This document shows, piece after piece, positions 1 to 8,359 of a stretch of 64,000 nucleotides of DNA. The position numbers were made by a program, and so were the translations under genes. The number at the start of each line of letters is the position of its first letter. Position 1 is the first letter of the stretch. Under the pieces are notes generated by a model. That model was given only the letters and a program-made list of their open reading frames with translations. It was not told the origin of the DNA and did not search any database. The DNA comes from Spirochaeta sp. UBA5339 (GTDB lineage Bacteria > Spirochaetota > Spirochaetia > DSM-2461). Location of the stretch: positions 62,001-126,000 of the forward strand of contig DHQL01000011.1 of NCBI GenBank assembly GCA_002408085.1, read 5' to 3'.

Positions 1-1646
1 AGGGGAGCTTCAATATACTTGTAGGCCCCGGAGGAAGCGGAAAATCGACCCTCTGCAACCTATTTAACGGCCGTACCCCCCATCTGATGGGTGGAAAGCT
101 CGAAGGAGAGGTGCTGATTGAGGGGAAGTCCACAGCAGATTCTGAAATGAAAGACCTGGCCTGCAGAGTAGGCTATGTCTTTCAGGACCCCGAGTCGATG
201 TTCGCCACACTGAGTGTGGAGGATGAGATTGCATTCGGTCCTGAAAACCTTCTATTTGAAAAACAGGAGATTCTCGACAGCGTTGAGGATCTTCTTGATA
301 TGACGGGGATCGAAGAGTACCGGCACAATCTGGTCTGGAACCTCTCTGGGGGACAGATCCAGAAGCTGGGACTGGCCTCGGTCCTCGCCATGAAGCCGGA
401 GATCATCATCCTCGATGAACCCACGGCCAACCTGGACCCCACGGCAACCCGTCAGGTTCATGAGCTGATTCTGAAGCTTAAATCCGAGGGCATCACAATC
501 CTTCTGGTAACAAGAGAGCTGGATGACTTTGTCTCACAGGCGGACCAGATCCTCGTCCTCCATAAGGGGGAACTGATCGGAAAGGGCAATCCCTACGACC
601 TTCTTCTGGAAAAGGGAGAAGAGATCGACACTCTGGGCGTATGGCTCCCTGAGACAGTGGAGATCGGTCTGGGCCTGATGGCCGCCGGATATTCTCTTGA
701 GAGAATGCCCATCACAATAAAAGAGACGATGGAAACCCTCTTTTCCCTCGGCCTGATTAAAGAGGGTGAGAGCATCAAGGCCCCCCACAAGGTATATGAA
801 CAGAGCAGCGGCGCCCCCCTTATCTCAGGAAAGGACATCCGCTTCAGCTACGGCAACGGACTCTACGCCCTCAAGGGGATCTCTCTGGATATCCATCCCG
901 GAGAGATGCTGGCCATTGTGGGCCGGAACGGCGCCGGAAAGAGCACCACCGCCAAACTTCTGATCGGTCTGAACAAGTGCAAAGAGGGATCTCTGGACCT
1001 CTTCGGCAAACCCTCTGGAAAGTGGAAGGTTCCCGATCTGGCCAACCATATATCCCTGGTATTTCAGAATCCCGAGCACCAGTTCCTCACGGACACCGTG
1101 TCCGACGAGATCGACTACAGCCTTCAGTCCCACGGCATTTTTGACAAGAATAAGCTGGCCGAAGAGAGAGAAAAACTCCTTCAGATGCTGGAATTGACAG
1201 AGGTAAAGGACGATCACCCCTTCTCCCTGAGTGCAGGTAACAAGAGACGCCTTGGAGTGGCCACCATGCTGGTCGGGGACCCCAAGGTACTGATTGTGGA
1301 TGAGCCCACCTACGGTCAGGACCGGGAGATGACCCGGACTCTGATGCAGATCATGTGCGCCATTCAGGAGAGAGGCGTCTCCATCGTAATGATCAGCCAC
1401 GATATGAGACTGGTTGAGGAGTATGCAGACAGAGTGGCCGTATTCAGCGAAGGCCTCAAGCACTTTGACGGCGTTCCCACAGACTTGTTCAAGGAACCTG
1501 AGATACTGAAAACAGCCTATCTCCAGCAGACCCTGCTGAACCAGATGCTGGGCTGTCTGAAAGAGAAAGGAATCAATGTTGAGGGACACATCCCCGGAAC
1601 TGAGTCCTTCCTTAAAATCATCCTCAAGAACAGGGAGGCCGCCTGA
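1..1646 (+). CDS. ECF transporter fused double ATPase (EcfA1-EcfA2 in one chain), 5' partial
   Basis: The gene is open at the left edge; the reading frame begins at base 3 and the ATG at 87 is internal, because the first Walker A (GPGGSGKST) lies upstream of it. Two ABC ATPase domains follow one another. The first has signature LSGGQ and Walker B ILDEPT; the second has Walker A GRNGAGKST, signature LSAGNKRRL and Walker B IVDEPT. This tandem layout with an adjacent EcfT is that of the YkoD/CbiO-type energising ATPase of ECF importers, which bring vitamins or metal ions across the inner membrane. The stop overlaps the EcfT start (TGATG). The substrate-binding S component should lie upstream, outside the window, so the substrate cannot be named. 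Confidence 0.93.
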   Translation, partial: GSFNILVGPGGSGKSTLCNLFNGRTPHLMGGKLEGEVLIEGKSTADSEMKDLACRVGYVFQDPESMFATLSVEDEIAFGPENLLFEKQEILDSVEDLLDMTGIEEYRHNLVWNLSGGQIQKLGLASVLAMKPEIIILDEPTANLDPTATRQVHELILKLKSEGITILLVTRELDDFVSQADQILVLHKGELIGKGNPYDLLLEKGEEIDTLGVWLPETVEIGLGLMAAGYSLERMPITIKETMETLFSLGLIKEGESIKAPHKVYEQSSGAPLISGKDIRFSYGNGLYALKGISLDIHPGEMLAIVGRNGAGKSTTAKLLIGLNKCKEGSLDLFGKPSGKWKVPDLANHISLVFQNPEHQFLTDTVSDEIDYSLQSHGIFDKNKLAEEREKLLQMLELTEVKDDHPFSLSAGNKRRLGVATMLVGDPKVLIVDEPTYGQDREMTRTLMQIMCAIQERGVSIVMISHDMRLVEEYADRVAVFSEGLKHFDGVPTDLFKEPEILKTAYLQQTLLNQMLGCLKEKGINVEGHIPGTESFLKIILKNREAA

Positions 1647-2440
1647 TGTCCCAGAGCAATTTCCTTAGCTTTAAAGAGAGAAACTCCACCCTCAACGGGA
1701 CCTACCCCTTTATCAAACTGATCTGGGTCTTTCTGGTTGCCATAGGTCTTTTTATATTCCAGACCCCCATCTCAGGGGGGATCATGTTCCTTCTGGTTCT
1801 GACACTGGCCCTTGGTGCGGGGAAAATAAGCCCCGTGGAGGTCTTCCGCAGCGGTATTATCGTATTCGGACTGGGATTCCTTTTGATGCTCTTCCACTTC
1901 TTTATCAATCCTGGTGAAGTGGTATGGTCCCTGGGATTTTTGACAATAACTGACTACGGTCTTGTGATCGGGCCGGTATTCTTCTTCCGTCTCTCGACAA
2001 TCGTACTTTCCAGCTTTGTGCTGATCTGGACCACCGATACAAGAGACCTGATGACCTCCATGGTCAAGGCGGGTATGCCCTACCGCTACGCCTACACCAT
2101 CTTTCTGGCCCTGCGCTTTCTGCCCCTGATCCAGAAAGAGGTGGAAGCGGTTCAATCGGCCCACTCCATCAGAGGACGGGCCGCAGGTTCAAGCTTCGCC
2201 CACCGCTTCAAGCTCTGGCAGCGCTATGTCTTTACCATTCTGATAAACGGACTGAGAAAGGCGGAGGTCACCGCCGATGCCCTTGAGTGCCGGGGATTCG
2301 GCTACTCCGAGAAACGGACCTACGTAAAGGACGTCCACTTCAAAACAGCCGATCTGATCCTGCCGGTCATTACCGTCCTTATTCTTGCAGGTTTGATTTA
2401 TATGGAACAGACCAGCTGGAAGGCTCTTCTGGGGCTTTAG
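1646..2440 (+). CDS. ecfT: ECF transporter transmembrane protein EcfT
   Basis: 264 residues with about six hydrophobic segments; this is the scaffold subunit coupling the double ATPase to an S component. The coupling-helix signatures are visible as SIRGRA near residue 177 and ECRGFG near residue 215, the two Ala/X-Arg-Gly motifs typical of EcfT. It starts one base before the end of the ATPase gene, so translation is probably coupled. It converges on the next gene with a 4-bp overlap at the stop codons. Confidence 0.92.
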   Translation: MSQSNFLSFKERNSTLNGTYPFIKLIWVFLVAIGLFIFQTPISGGIMFLLVLTLALGAGKISPVEVFRSGIIVFGLGFLLMLFHFFINPGEVVWSLGFLTITDYGLVIGPVFFFRLSTIVLSSFVLIWTTDTRDLMTSMVKAGMPYRYAYTIFLALRFLPLIQKEVEAVQSAHSIRGRAAGSSFAHRFKLWQRYVFTILINGLRKAEVTADALECRGFGYSEKRTYVKDVHFKTADLILPVITVLILAGLIYMEQTSWKALLGL

Positions 2441-3228
2441 AGAATAAAGGGCTTTATCAAACCCATGGACTGATCGTGAATCAGGCCGTTGGTGGCCAGA
2501 ACCTCCCGGGGCAGTCCTTCAGAACTGCCTTTGTAGTCACTGACCCTTCCTCCGGCCTCTTCCACAATAAGAATCCCCGCCGCCACATCGTAGAGCTCAA
2601 TATGCTTTTCCCAGTAGCCGTCAAGCTGACCGCAGGCCACAAAGCAGAGTTCAAGAGCAGCAGAGCCGCCCCGGCGCACATCCCTTATATGCATCATCAT
2701 CTCATTGAAGAGTGGAAGGTTTGTCTCTTTCATCCCGGCCCGGATACAGGGAAAGCCCGTGGCGAAGACCGCCTGGCCGATGGCTGCTGTTTTTGATACA
2801 TGAATGGTTTCACCGTTCAGTTTGGCTCCCTGCCCCCAGACCGCCGTAAAAAGGTCATCCAGGGCGGGGGCATAGACCGCCGCAAGCACAGTCTCCCCGC
2901 CGTATTCAAGGGCTATGGAGATGGAGTACTGGTACTGGCCGTGAAGGAAGGCGATGGTGCCGTCTATGGGATCAATGACCCAGCGGCAGTCGCTGTGTCC
3001 GGTCTCCCCCTCCTCTTCTCCCAGCACCCCGTGGTCGGGATATTTCTTTGCAATCTCATCACGGAGAAAGGACTCCACCGCCTTATCGGCCTCTGTCACT
3101 ATATCCCGGTCGGTGGCCTTGCTGTCCACCTTCAGGGAGGAGAGACGGCGGCGGTAGTCCAGGGTCAGTTCTCCAGCCCGGAGAATCATATCTTTCAGGA
3201 AATTTTCTGCTTCGTTTAAATCTATCAT
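2437..3228 (-). CDS. Inositol monophosphatase family protein
   Basis: 263 residues with the Mg-dependent phosphatase motifs in order: GEE at 70-72, WVIDPIDGT at 83-91 (metal ligands D86 and D89) and YDVAAG with D214 near the C terminus. The family hydrolyses inositol-1-phosphate or related sugar phosphates (or 3'-phosphoadenosine phosphates) in the cytoplasm. The segment after DGT reads IAFLHG instead of the usual TNFVHG, and the late motif has Tyr in place of Trp, so the substrate may differ from inositol phosphate. The gene stands alone on the minus strand and overlaps the end of ecfT by 4 bp. Confidence 0.9.
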   Translation of the reverse strand: MIDLNEAENFLKDMILRAGELTLDYRRRLSSLKVDSKATDRDIVTEADKAVESFLRDEIAKKYPDHGVLGEEEGETGHSDCRWVIDPIDGTIAFLHGQYQYSISIALEYGGETVLAAVYAPALDDLFTAVWGQGAKLNGETIHVSKTAAIGQAVFATGFPCIRAGMKETNLPLFNEMMMHIRDVRRGGSAALELCFVACGQLDGYWEKHIELYDVAAGILIVEEAGGRVSDYKGSSEGLPREVLATNGLIHDQSMGLIKPFIL

Positions 3229-3258
3229 GGAAGCAAGTATATCAAAAATCGGGCTGTG

Positions 3259-5184
3259 TCAGTAATCCCTGAATATCCGGAATAAGGCTGAAACCAGAAG
3301 CATCAGAGCCGAAACAAGATAGACCATGGGGATTATCAGCAGTACACAGAATTCCTCAAGTTCAAAGGCCTCTGAAAACCCGATTCCCTCCACTCCCTCA
3401 GGATAACCCGGCCCGACAGGGGTTTCCACAAAGTACAGCCCGTTAAGAAGCCGTTCTGATCCCAGTCTCAGCAGTGCAGCATCCATCAGTTCATCAAAGT
3501 ATCCGGTAAACAGAATATTCGAATCAAGGTTCGGATTATTAACGGGCCGAATAAAGCTGTATCCTGTTTTCTGAAAGAAAAGGGGATATTCATATTCATC
3601 AGGAATAACAAGTCTGCTTCTATCGGCGTAATATGCCATTGAAAAATAGAGTTCGTACTTCACTTCCCTTACAAGTGAGTCTAAAAAGTACCGGCAGTCT
3701 GAATTGTTATGGACCGTCACCTCAAGGCTCCGGGGATTCATCTGCTCGATATAGCGGATGTCCCGGGATCTTATATATTCGATAAATGCATCGGGCCGGG
3801 TACAGAGAATAGGGAGGGACTGAAAAGAATGAATACTCTTGTCCCTGAAATTCACAGAAGAGCCGTCGGCATAACGGAACATGCCCGAGATCTCCCGGAT
3901 GAAGGAATCCCAGAACTCCCTTGCCTCGGCAATCTCTCCAAGCAGATCCTCCTGAAGGTATTTGTACTTATCTTCTGAGGGATCAAAGAGAACAAAATCA
4001 GAACCAGATGGTGAGGTGGAATATATTCTGAAGTTATCAAACAGAACAAACCCGGAAGTGTGAATTGACAGGGACTCTTCTGCAGAGCTGATCACCCGGG
4101 GACCTCTGGTTTTGAAGGAGTATGCGGCCTTCAGAGAGATGGTATGATATTGATCAGAGATCACAGCCAGCGAGATCAGCCCGGTGATAAGCAGTGCCAT
4201 TCCAAAGACACACCATTTGACCGGTCTCTTCAGCAGCCTGTACCGCAGTGACTCATCCAGAGAAAAGCTCTCCAGTCCTGTTACATATCCCCTGACCCGG
4301 CCGGCGGTCATCCGGAAAAAAATCTCCATATCGACTCTACTCCCCTCCCGGGGGAGCTGTTTCCGGGCTTTCCGGGGCATAAAAATCGATCCGGATCTGC
4401 CGCTTATCCGGTACCTGCGGGAAAAGGGGTTGCGGGGATATACCTTCTCCAGAACCCCTCTGGTAAGGCAGACCTCTCCCCGGCCGGTTTTATATCCGGG
4501 ATGCATCAGCAGCAGTACTGTGGACAGAACAGAAAAAACAGCTCCTGTAATAAGAAAAGGAAGGGCTGCCTCCAAATCATAAAAGCTCAACAGAGAATCC
4601 AGTCCCGCTATAAAAGAGAAAAAGGCGGGCAGAAGAAACACCCCCGCCATAACTCCGTAACCTCCGAAGAGAGCTCTGTGCTCCCGGCGTGTTATATCAC
4701 GGAACCGCCAGCTGGTTGAGTTTTTTTGTCCCCCTTTAACTCTCTCCTCGCCAAAGAGGTCTTCAATACTTTTGTCGTCAATAGTTACAGGGTAGGCCCG
4801 TCGCTGGACATCATCGGCCATTACTGTGTATTCACAGCGAACCGAGTCTCTGCCCTGAACAAGGGCTTCTGTTTCTTCTGGAACCGACTGGATCTGAACC
4901 CCTCCGATCCATATTTCAGTGGTATTGTTTCCTCTGACTGTGATGGTCAGAACCTCTGCAGGTCCTTCTGTGAGGAAGACCTCTGAGTCCGGTGGGATGG
5001 GTATCCCGAAAAGACGCCTGACCCCGGCTGTTTCTCCTCCGCGGGCTCTTCGTACAGGAATACGTTCTTTTGCCAGTTCCCGGGCTCTTTTTTTAAGAGG
5101 CAGGCGAACACGATAGTAATGGATACTCCGGATAATAAAACCCAGAACAAACAGAAAATAAATGATGTTAAGCAGGTTGATCAT
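3259..5184 (-). CDS. Five-TM membrane protein with IgaA-like architecture
   Basis: 641 residues. Predicted membrane segments lie near 4-21, 172-193, 207-227, 323-343 and 610-635, giving two cytoplasmic domains (about 22-170 and 228-322) and one large periplasmic domain (345-609). Enterobacterial IgaA, the inner-membrane brake on the Rcs envelope-stress phosphorelay, has the same topology. Local resemblances recalled from IgaA include the segment before TM2 (FRDITRREH), a short EVCLTRG strand after TM3 and a SFSLDESLRY segment before TM4. No Rcs genes are visible nearby. IgaA homology is an inference from layout and remembered sequence; without a profile search the safe name is conserved five-TM protein. 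It ends 30 bp from the phosphatase start on the same strand, so the two may be co-transcribed. Confidence 0.6.
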   Translation of the reverse strand: MINLLNIIYFLFVLGFIIRSIHYYRVRLPLKKRARELAKERIPVRRARGGETAGVRRLFGIPIPPDSEVFLTEGPAEVLTITVRGNNTTEIWIGGVQIQSVPEETEALVQGRDSVRCEYTVMADDVQRRAYPVTIDDKSIEDLFGEERVKGGQKNSTSWRFRDITRREHRALFGGYGVMAGVFLLPAFFSFIAGLDSLLSFYDLEAALPFLITGAVFSVLSTVLLLMHPGYKTGRGEVCLTRGVLEKVYPRNPFSRRYRISGRSGSIFMPRKARKQLPREGSRVDMEIFFRMTAGRVRGYVTGLESFSLDESLRYRLLKRPVKWCVFGMALLITGLISLAVISDQYHTISLKAAYSFKTRGPRVISSAEESLSIHTSGFVLFDNFRIYSTSPSGSDFVLFDPSEDKYKYLQEDLLGEIAEAREFWDSFIREISGMFRYADGSSVNFRDKSIHSFQSLPILCTRPDAFIEYIRSRDIRYIEQMNPRSLEVTVHNNSDCRYFLDSLVREVKYELYFSMAYYADRSRLVIPDEYEYPLFFQKTGYSFIRPVNNPNLDSNILFTGYFDELMDAALLRLGSERLLNGLYFVETPVGPGYPEGVEGIGFSEAFELEEFCVLLIIPMVYLVSALMLLVSALFRIFRDY

Positions 5185-5287
5185 TCCTGAATGAAATCAT
5201 AAAACGGGAAATGAAACAATAATCCTGACCACTTCCGGGCTGTCGGCAATGGCCGGGATTATTCAAAGGGGGCCTCACCTCCGGTAT

Positions 5288-6061
5288 TTACCAGTAGAGG
5301 GGCTCAACTTTCACCATGGAATCAAAGTCCAGACAGGAGCCGTGAATCCATCCGAAATCGGGACCCGATTCCTCCATAAAATATATCTGAACCTGAACAT
5401 AGTACCAGTAGTCCTCCTGGTTGTGGGGTAATTCACCCTCCTCTTCGGCACGACCGATAATCACAACCTGACGTCCTTCGGGAAGAGAATCCCTGTCGTA
5501 ACCCATGTTGAATGTGTTTGTAGAGTATCCTTCCCCCGGTCCGGTCAGGACAGGAGTTTCGGCATATACCGGTACAATGACTTTTTCCGATGTACGCACA
5601 GAGATCCCATCAATTGTTTTGAACTGATCATCAGGGGTAAAACTCTTTCTGTTCCAGAACTTTAAACCATTGGGACTCTCGATACATGCTCCGTAGATTG
5701 CCCCGTCTTCGGCATCCGCCGTAACAGTCCAGATGCTGTTTGACCGCAGGTCGTCATGAATGTATTCAAGGGTCCCCCGGTAATCCATAATGCCCTCATC
5801 GTAACTCATGTTTTTAATATCAGGCCGCATATAAAGCCTCTCTCCTGAAAGCTCATACTGCCCTGTAAAGGTATAGTCAAAAACTGTGGAGTCATGGACT
5901 TCAAAGACTCCGTCCTCCCTGAAGGAGATCCACTCTCCCCAGCGGTGGGTGATCATTTTATCACCCCAGGAGCCCTCAACCAGAAGCTCCTTCAGGTCCT
6001 GAGCGGGCAGGAGTGCCGCTGCTGTAATTAAAAGAATTAAAAGCAATAGATGTTTTTTCAA
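5288..6061 (-). CDS. Secreted protein with C-terminal SH3-like domain
   Basis: 257 residues with an N-terminal signal peptide (MKKHLLLLILLITAAALLPAQ, cleavage probably after AQ). The N-terminal half has short repeated beta-type segments with GEWISF and FTGQYEL, resembling small lipocalin-like or META-like folds, but I do not recognise a family. Residues ~165-250 look like a bacterial SH3 domain: VYAETPVLTGPGEGY, then VVIIGRAEEEG, then FGWIHGSCLDF. Such proteins are exported to the periplasm or outer surface and usually bind peptidoglycan or peptides. It is monocistronic and divergent from the small gene at 6245. Confidence 0.6.
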   Translation of the reverse strand: MKKHLLLLILLITAAALLPAQDLKELLVEGSWGDKMITHRWGEWISFREDGVFEVHDSTVFDYTFTGQYELSGERLYMRPDIKNMSYDEGIMDYRGTLEYIHDDLRSNSIWTVTADAEDGAIYGACIESPNGLKFWNRKSFTPDDQFKTIDGISVRTSEKVIVPVYAETPVLTGPGEGYSTNTFNMGYDRDSLPEGRQVVIIGRAEEEGELPHNQEDYWYYVQVQIYFMEESGPDFGWIHGSCLDFDSMVKVEPLYW

Positions 6062-6095
6062 TTTGTATTTCCTTTAGCTTATATAAAAAAGATAG

Positions 6096-6176
6096 TTCAC
6101 AGCCGGTAATATATCACAGGTCATAAATTAATCACTTTCACAGCCGGATTTTCCGGTTCATGAGACTGTGAACCGG
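6096..6176. promoter_or_regulatory. Repeat cluster in divergent promoter region
   Basis: The 11-mer TTCACAGCCGG occurs at 6096-6106 and again at 6137-6147. It is followed by a perfect 8-bp inverted repeat, CCGGTTCA at 6153-6160 and TGAACCGG at 6169-6176, separated by 8 bp. A TATACT box at 6187-6192 lies just downstream, so the dyad covers the expected -35 position for the small gene at 6245. The arrangement fits operator sites shared by two divergent genes; no regulator is identified. Confidence 0.4.
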
Positions 6177-6244
6177 CAGCATGTACTATACTTTAAGAAG
6201 AGGCTTCTGCATGGTGCACTGAAAAATTTCAGGAGGTGTGGACT

Positions 6245-6424
6245 ATGGGTGAAATGGCAGGTCAATGGTTTATGGTAGAGGGTCTGATGGACTACCAGGG
6301 GGTTCAGCAGGTTCTGGAATTTCAGAAACACGGTGATCACAGGAAATTCGGAGAGATAGCCCTTTCAAGACATCTGATCAGCGGCAAGGATCTGAGACGG
6401 TATATCGACTCCCTCTGGCTCTAA
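6245..6424 (+). CDS. 59-residue stand-alone MshEN-like protein
   Basis: The start is ATG 6245, with a perfect AGGAGG at 6231-6236. The chain can be laid out as two 24-residue units with a short linker. The first contains GQWFMVEGLMDYQGVQQVLEFQ; the second contains KFGEIALSRHLISGKDLRRYI. This matches the duplicated motif of the MshEN domain (the N-terminal region of GspE/MshE-type ATPases, which in MshE binds c-di-GMP), including the RLG-like KFG, the Gly/Leu-Ile-Ser turn and the LxxxL spacing. The first RLG is replaced by MAG. Here the domain is a complete protein without an ATPase. c-di-GMP binding is a possibility, not shown. Confidence 0.6.
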   Translation: MGEMAGQWFMVEGLMDYQGVQQVLEFQKHGDHRKFGEIALSRHLISGKDLRRYIDSLWL

Positions 6425-6434
6425 CCCTGCATAA

Positions 6435-6455
6435 CCGGCCTGCCCGTCAGGCCGG
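6435..6455 (+). terminator. Hairpin after the MshEN-like gene
   Basis: Stem CCGGCCTG / CAGGCCGG with a 5-nt loop, beginning 10 bp after the stop codon. There is no good T-tract (CTCCCCTTT follows), so it may act as a weak terminator or an RNA-stabilising hairpin. Confidence 0.45.
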
Positions 6456-6551
6456 CTCCCCTTTGGCTCATCCTGCATTATAATGCCGGTGTAACCCGCA
6501 AAACGCACTTATCCCTTGTCAATTAATCATTTATGAACACTCCTTTTATTA

Positions 6552-6580
6552 TTGACAGATTTATAATGCGTCCTTTATAT
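6552..6580 (+). promoter_or_regulatory. Sigma70-type promoter of the TrmB-family gene
   Basis: TTGACA at 6552-6557, a 17-bp spacer and TTATAT at 6575-6580. Initiation would fall around 6587-6589, at the start codon of the regulator gene, so the transcript would have almost no 5' leader. Confidence 0.65.
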
Positions 6581-6604
6581 TAACTACCATGGTAGTTAAT
6601 ATAA
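6575..6604. promoter_or_regulatory. 30-bp perfect palindrome over -10 box and start codon (operator)
   Basis: Bases 6575-6604 read identically on both strands, with the centre in CCATGG between 6589 and 6590. The palindrome covers the -10 hexamer, the predicted transcription start and the ATG of the downstream TrmB-family regulator. A dimeric regulator bound here would block its own promoter, so autoregulation is the natural reading. Confidence 0.65.
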
Positions 6605-7404
6605 TTGATCAACTGAGAGAAACAGGCTTAAGCGACTATGAGGCCAGAGCCTACATGTCCCTCCTTGAGGAGCACCCCCTCACCGCCTATGAGTGCGCCG
6701 GCCAGGCAGGAATCCCCACCTCCAAGATCTACGGGGTCATCAAAAAGCTGGAGGAGAAGGAGCTTGTTCTGGAACTTGTGGAGAAGAACAGGAAACGCTA
6801 CATCCCCCAGGAGCCCGAGGAGTATATCTCATCCTATCGCTTCAAAATGGAAAAGGTCCTGAAGTGCCTGAGCAGTGAGCTCAAAACACCCCGGCAGAAG
6901 AGGGAAGTATCCTATGTGTGGAACCTGTCGGACCGGAACTCACTTCTGGAACGGGCTGAGAAGATAATCAGCCGGAGCCGGAAGACAGTTCTGATATCTC
7001 TATGGGCAGAGGAGTACTCGGTACTGGCTTCCCTTCTGAAACAGAAAAAAGAGGAGGGAGTCAAAACGGCTGTAGTCCACTTCGGACCCGCTGCTGCCGG
7101 GGAAGAGAATATCTACGAGCACCCCATCCAGGACACCCTCTATCAGGAGAAGGGAGGCCGGGGGTTTACCCTGGTCTGCGACGGGGAGGAGGCCCTGACG
7201 GCAACCTTCTCGGAGAATCATACAGACGGTGCCTGGAGCCGGAGCCGTGGCTTTGTCACCCCTGCCGAGGACTATATAAAGCACGATATCTACATTATGA
7301 AAATTGTGCAGCGCTTTGACAGAGAACTGACAGAGTGTTACGGCGAGGGCTACACCCTCCTCCGGGATATATTCTCCGACAGAACAAAGAACAAAGAGAG
7401 GTAA
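6589..7404 (+). CDS. TrmB-family HTH transcriptional regulator
   Basis: 271 residues. The N-terminal winged helix (about 5-80) has the family opening LRETGLSDYEARAYMSLLE, then TAYECAGQAGIPTSKIYGVIKKLEEK as the recognition region. The C-terminal part (100-260) resembles the TrmB effector-binding/PLD-like half. TrmB-like proteins usually sense sugars or related metabolites. The start at 6589 has no Shine-Dalgarno sequence and lies inside the palindrome, pointing to a leaderless, self-repressed mRNA. The gene is followed after 3 bp by an aminotransferase, so it probably controls that gene and itself. Confidence 0.8.
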   Translation: MVVNIIDQLRETGLSDYEARAYMSLLEEHPLTAYECAGQAGIPTSKIYGVIKKLEEKELVLELVEKNRKRYIPQEPEEYISSYRFKMEKVLKCLSSELKTPRQKREVSYVWNLSDRNSLLERAEKIISRSRKTVLISLWAEEYSVLASLLKQKKEEGVKTAVVHFGPAAAGEENIYEHPIQDTLYQEKGGRGFTLVCDGEEALTATFSENHTDGAWSRSRGFVTPAEDYIKHDIYIMKIVQRFDRELTECYGEGYTLLRDIFSDRTKNKER

Positions 7405-7407
7405 AAT

Positions 7408-8259
7408 ATGGAAATCTACATCGACGGCAGCTGGTATGGAAAGTATGATGCAAAGATCTCGGTCTACGACCACGGACTCCTCTACGGAGACGGCCTCTTC
7501 GAGGGCATCAGAATTTACGGCGGAAAGATCTTTAAGCTCAAAGAACATATGGACAGGCTCTTCGAGGGGGCCCATGTGATTCGTCTGGATCTGGGGCACT
7601 CAAAAGAGGAGCTAATGGAGATTGTGGAAGAGGCGGTAAAACGGAACAAAAAGGAGAACGGTTATATCCGCCTCCTGGCCACCAGGGGAGTGGGAACCAT
7701 GGGGATCAGTCCCTTTACCTGCCCGAAATCCTCGCTGGTCATCATTGTTGAGGATATCCAGCTCTACCCCGCCGAGCTCTATGACACAGGGATTCCCATC
7801 GTGACCGCCGCCACCCGGCGTCTCAGCGGCAGGATCTTCGATCCCAGGATAAAGTCACTGAACTACCTGAACAATGTAATGGCCAAGATGGAGGCAGTCG
7901 ATGCGGGCTGTCTGGAGGCTGTAATGCTCAACGATGAGGGGTATGTCTGCGAATGCACGGGAGACAATATCTTTATCGTGAAGAACGGCATACTGATGAC
8001 ACCGGGCAGCTTTCACGGCATGCTCGAGGGAATTACCCGGAATACCATTATCGACCTGGCCGGGGAGACGGGGTTCCTCTTCCAGGAGAGAACCATGACC
8101 CGCTTCGACCTTTATACGGCGGACGAGTGCTTTTTGACCGGCTCCGGGGCGGAGCTGATTCCGGTGACCGCCGTGGACAAGAGAGAGATCGGAGACGGAA
8201 AGCCCGGCCCTGTGACCCTTGCTCTCAAAGAGGCTTTTACAAAACTGATCTACAGCTGA
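7408..8259 (+). CDS. Class IV aminotransferase (branched-chain amino acid aminotransferase-like)
   Basis: 283 residues, fold-type IV PLP enzyme. The front end YDHGLLYGDGLFEGIRIYGG, the Schiff-base lysine in IKSLNYLNNVMAK (about residue 150) and the phosphate-binding GITRN near residue 210 are all present. The sequence is closest to the short IlvE type of clostridia and archaea, which interconverts Leu/Ile/Val and their keto acids with glutamate; D-amino acid aminotransferase shares the fold and cannot be excluded. It forms a two-gene operon with the TrmB-family regulator (3-bp gap). Confidence 0.85.
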   Translation: MEIYIDGSWYGKYDAKISVYDHGLLYGDGLFEGIRIYGGKIFKLKEHMDRLFEGAHVIRLDLGHSKEELMEIVEEAVKRNKKENGYIRLLATRGVGTMGISPFTCPKSSLVIIVEDIQLYPAELYDTGIPIVTAATRRLSGRIFDPRIKSLNYLNNVMAKMEAVDAGCLEAVMLNDEGYVCECTGDNIFIVKNGILMTPGSFHGMLEGITRNTIIDLAGETGFLFQERTMTRFDLYTADECFLTGSGAELIPVTAVDKREIGDGKPGPVTLALKEAFTKLIYS

Positions 8260-8304
8260 CCTGAAGATCACCCGCCGGACTGCCCTATAGGTTGGAGCGG
8301 CGGG

Positions 8305-8333
8305 TTCAACCGGTGACTCCTTTTCACTATAAT
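8305..8333 (+). promoter_or_regulatory. Promoter of the MFS gene
   Basis: TTCAAC at 8305-8310, 17-bp spacer, TATAAT at 8328-8333. An 8-bp inverted repeat (ACCCGCCG 8270-8277 with CGGCGGGT 8298-8305) sits just upstream and touches the -35 box. Confidence 0.55.
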
Positions 8334-8359
8334 AGCAGTGTATTATCAAGGAGTATCTT

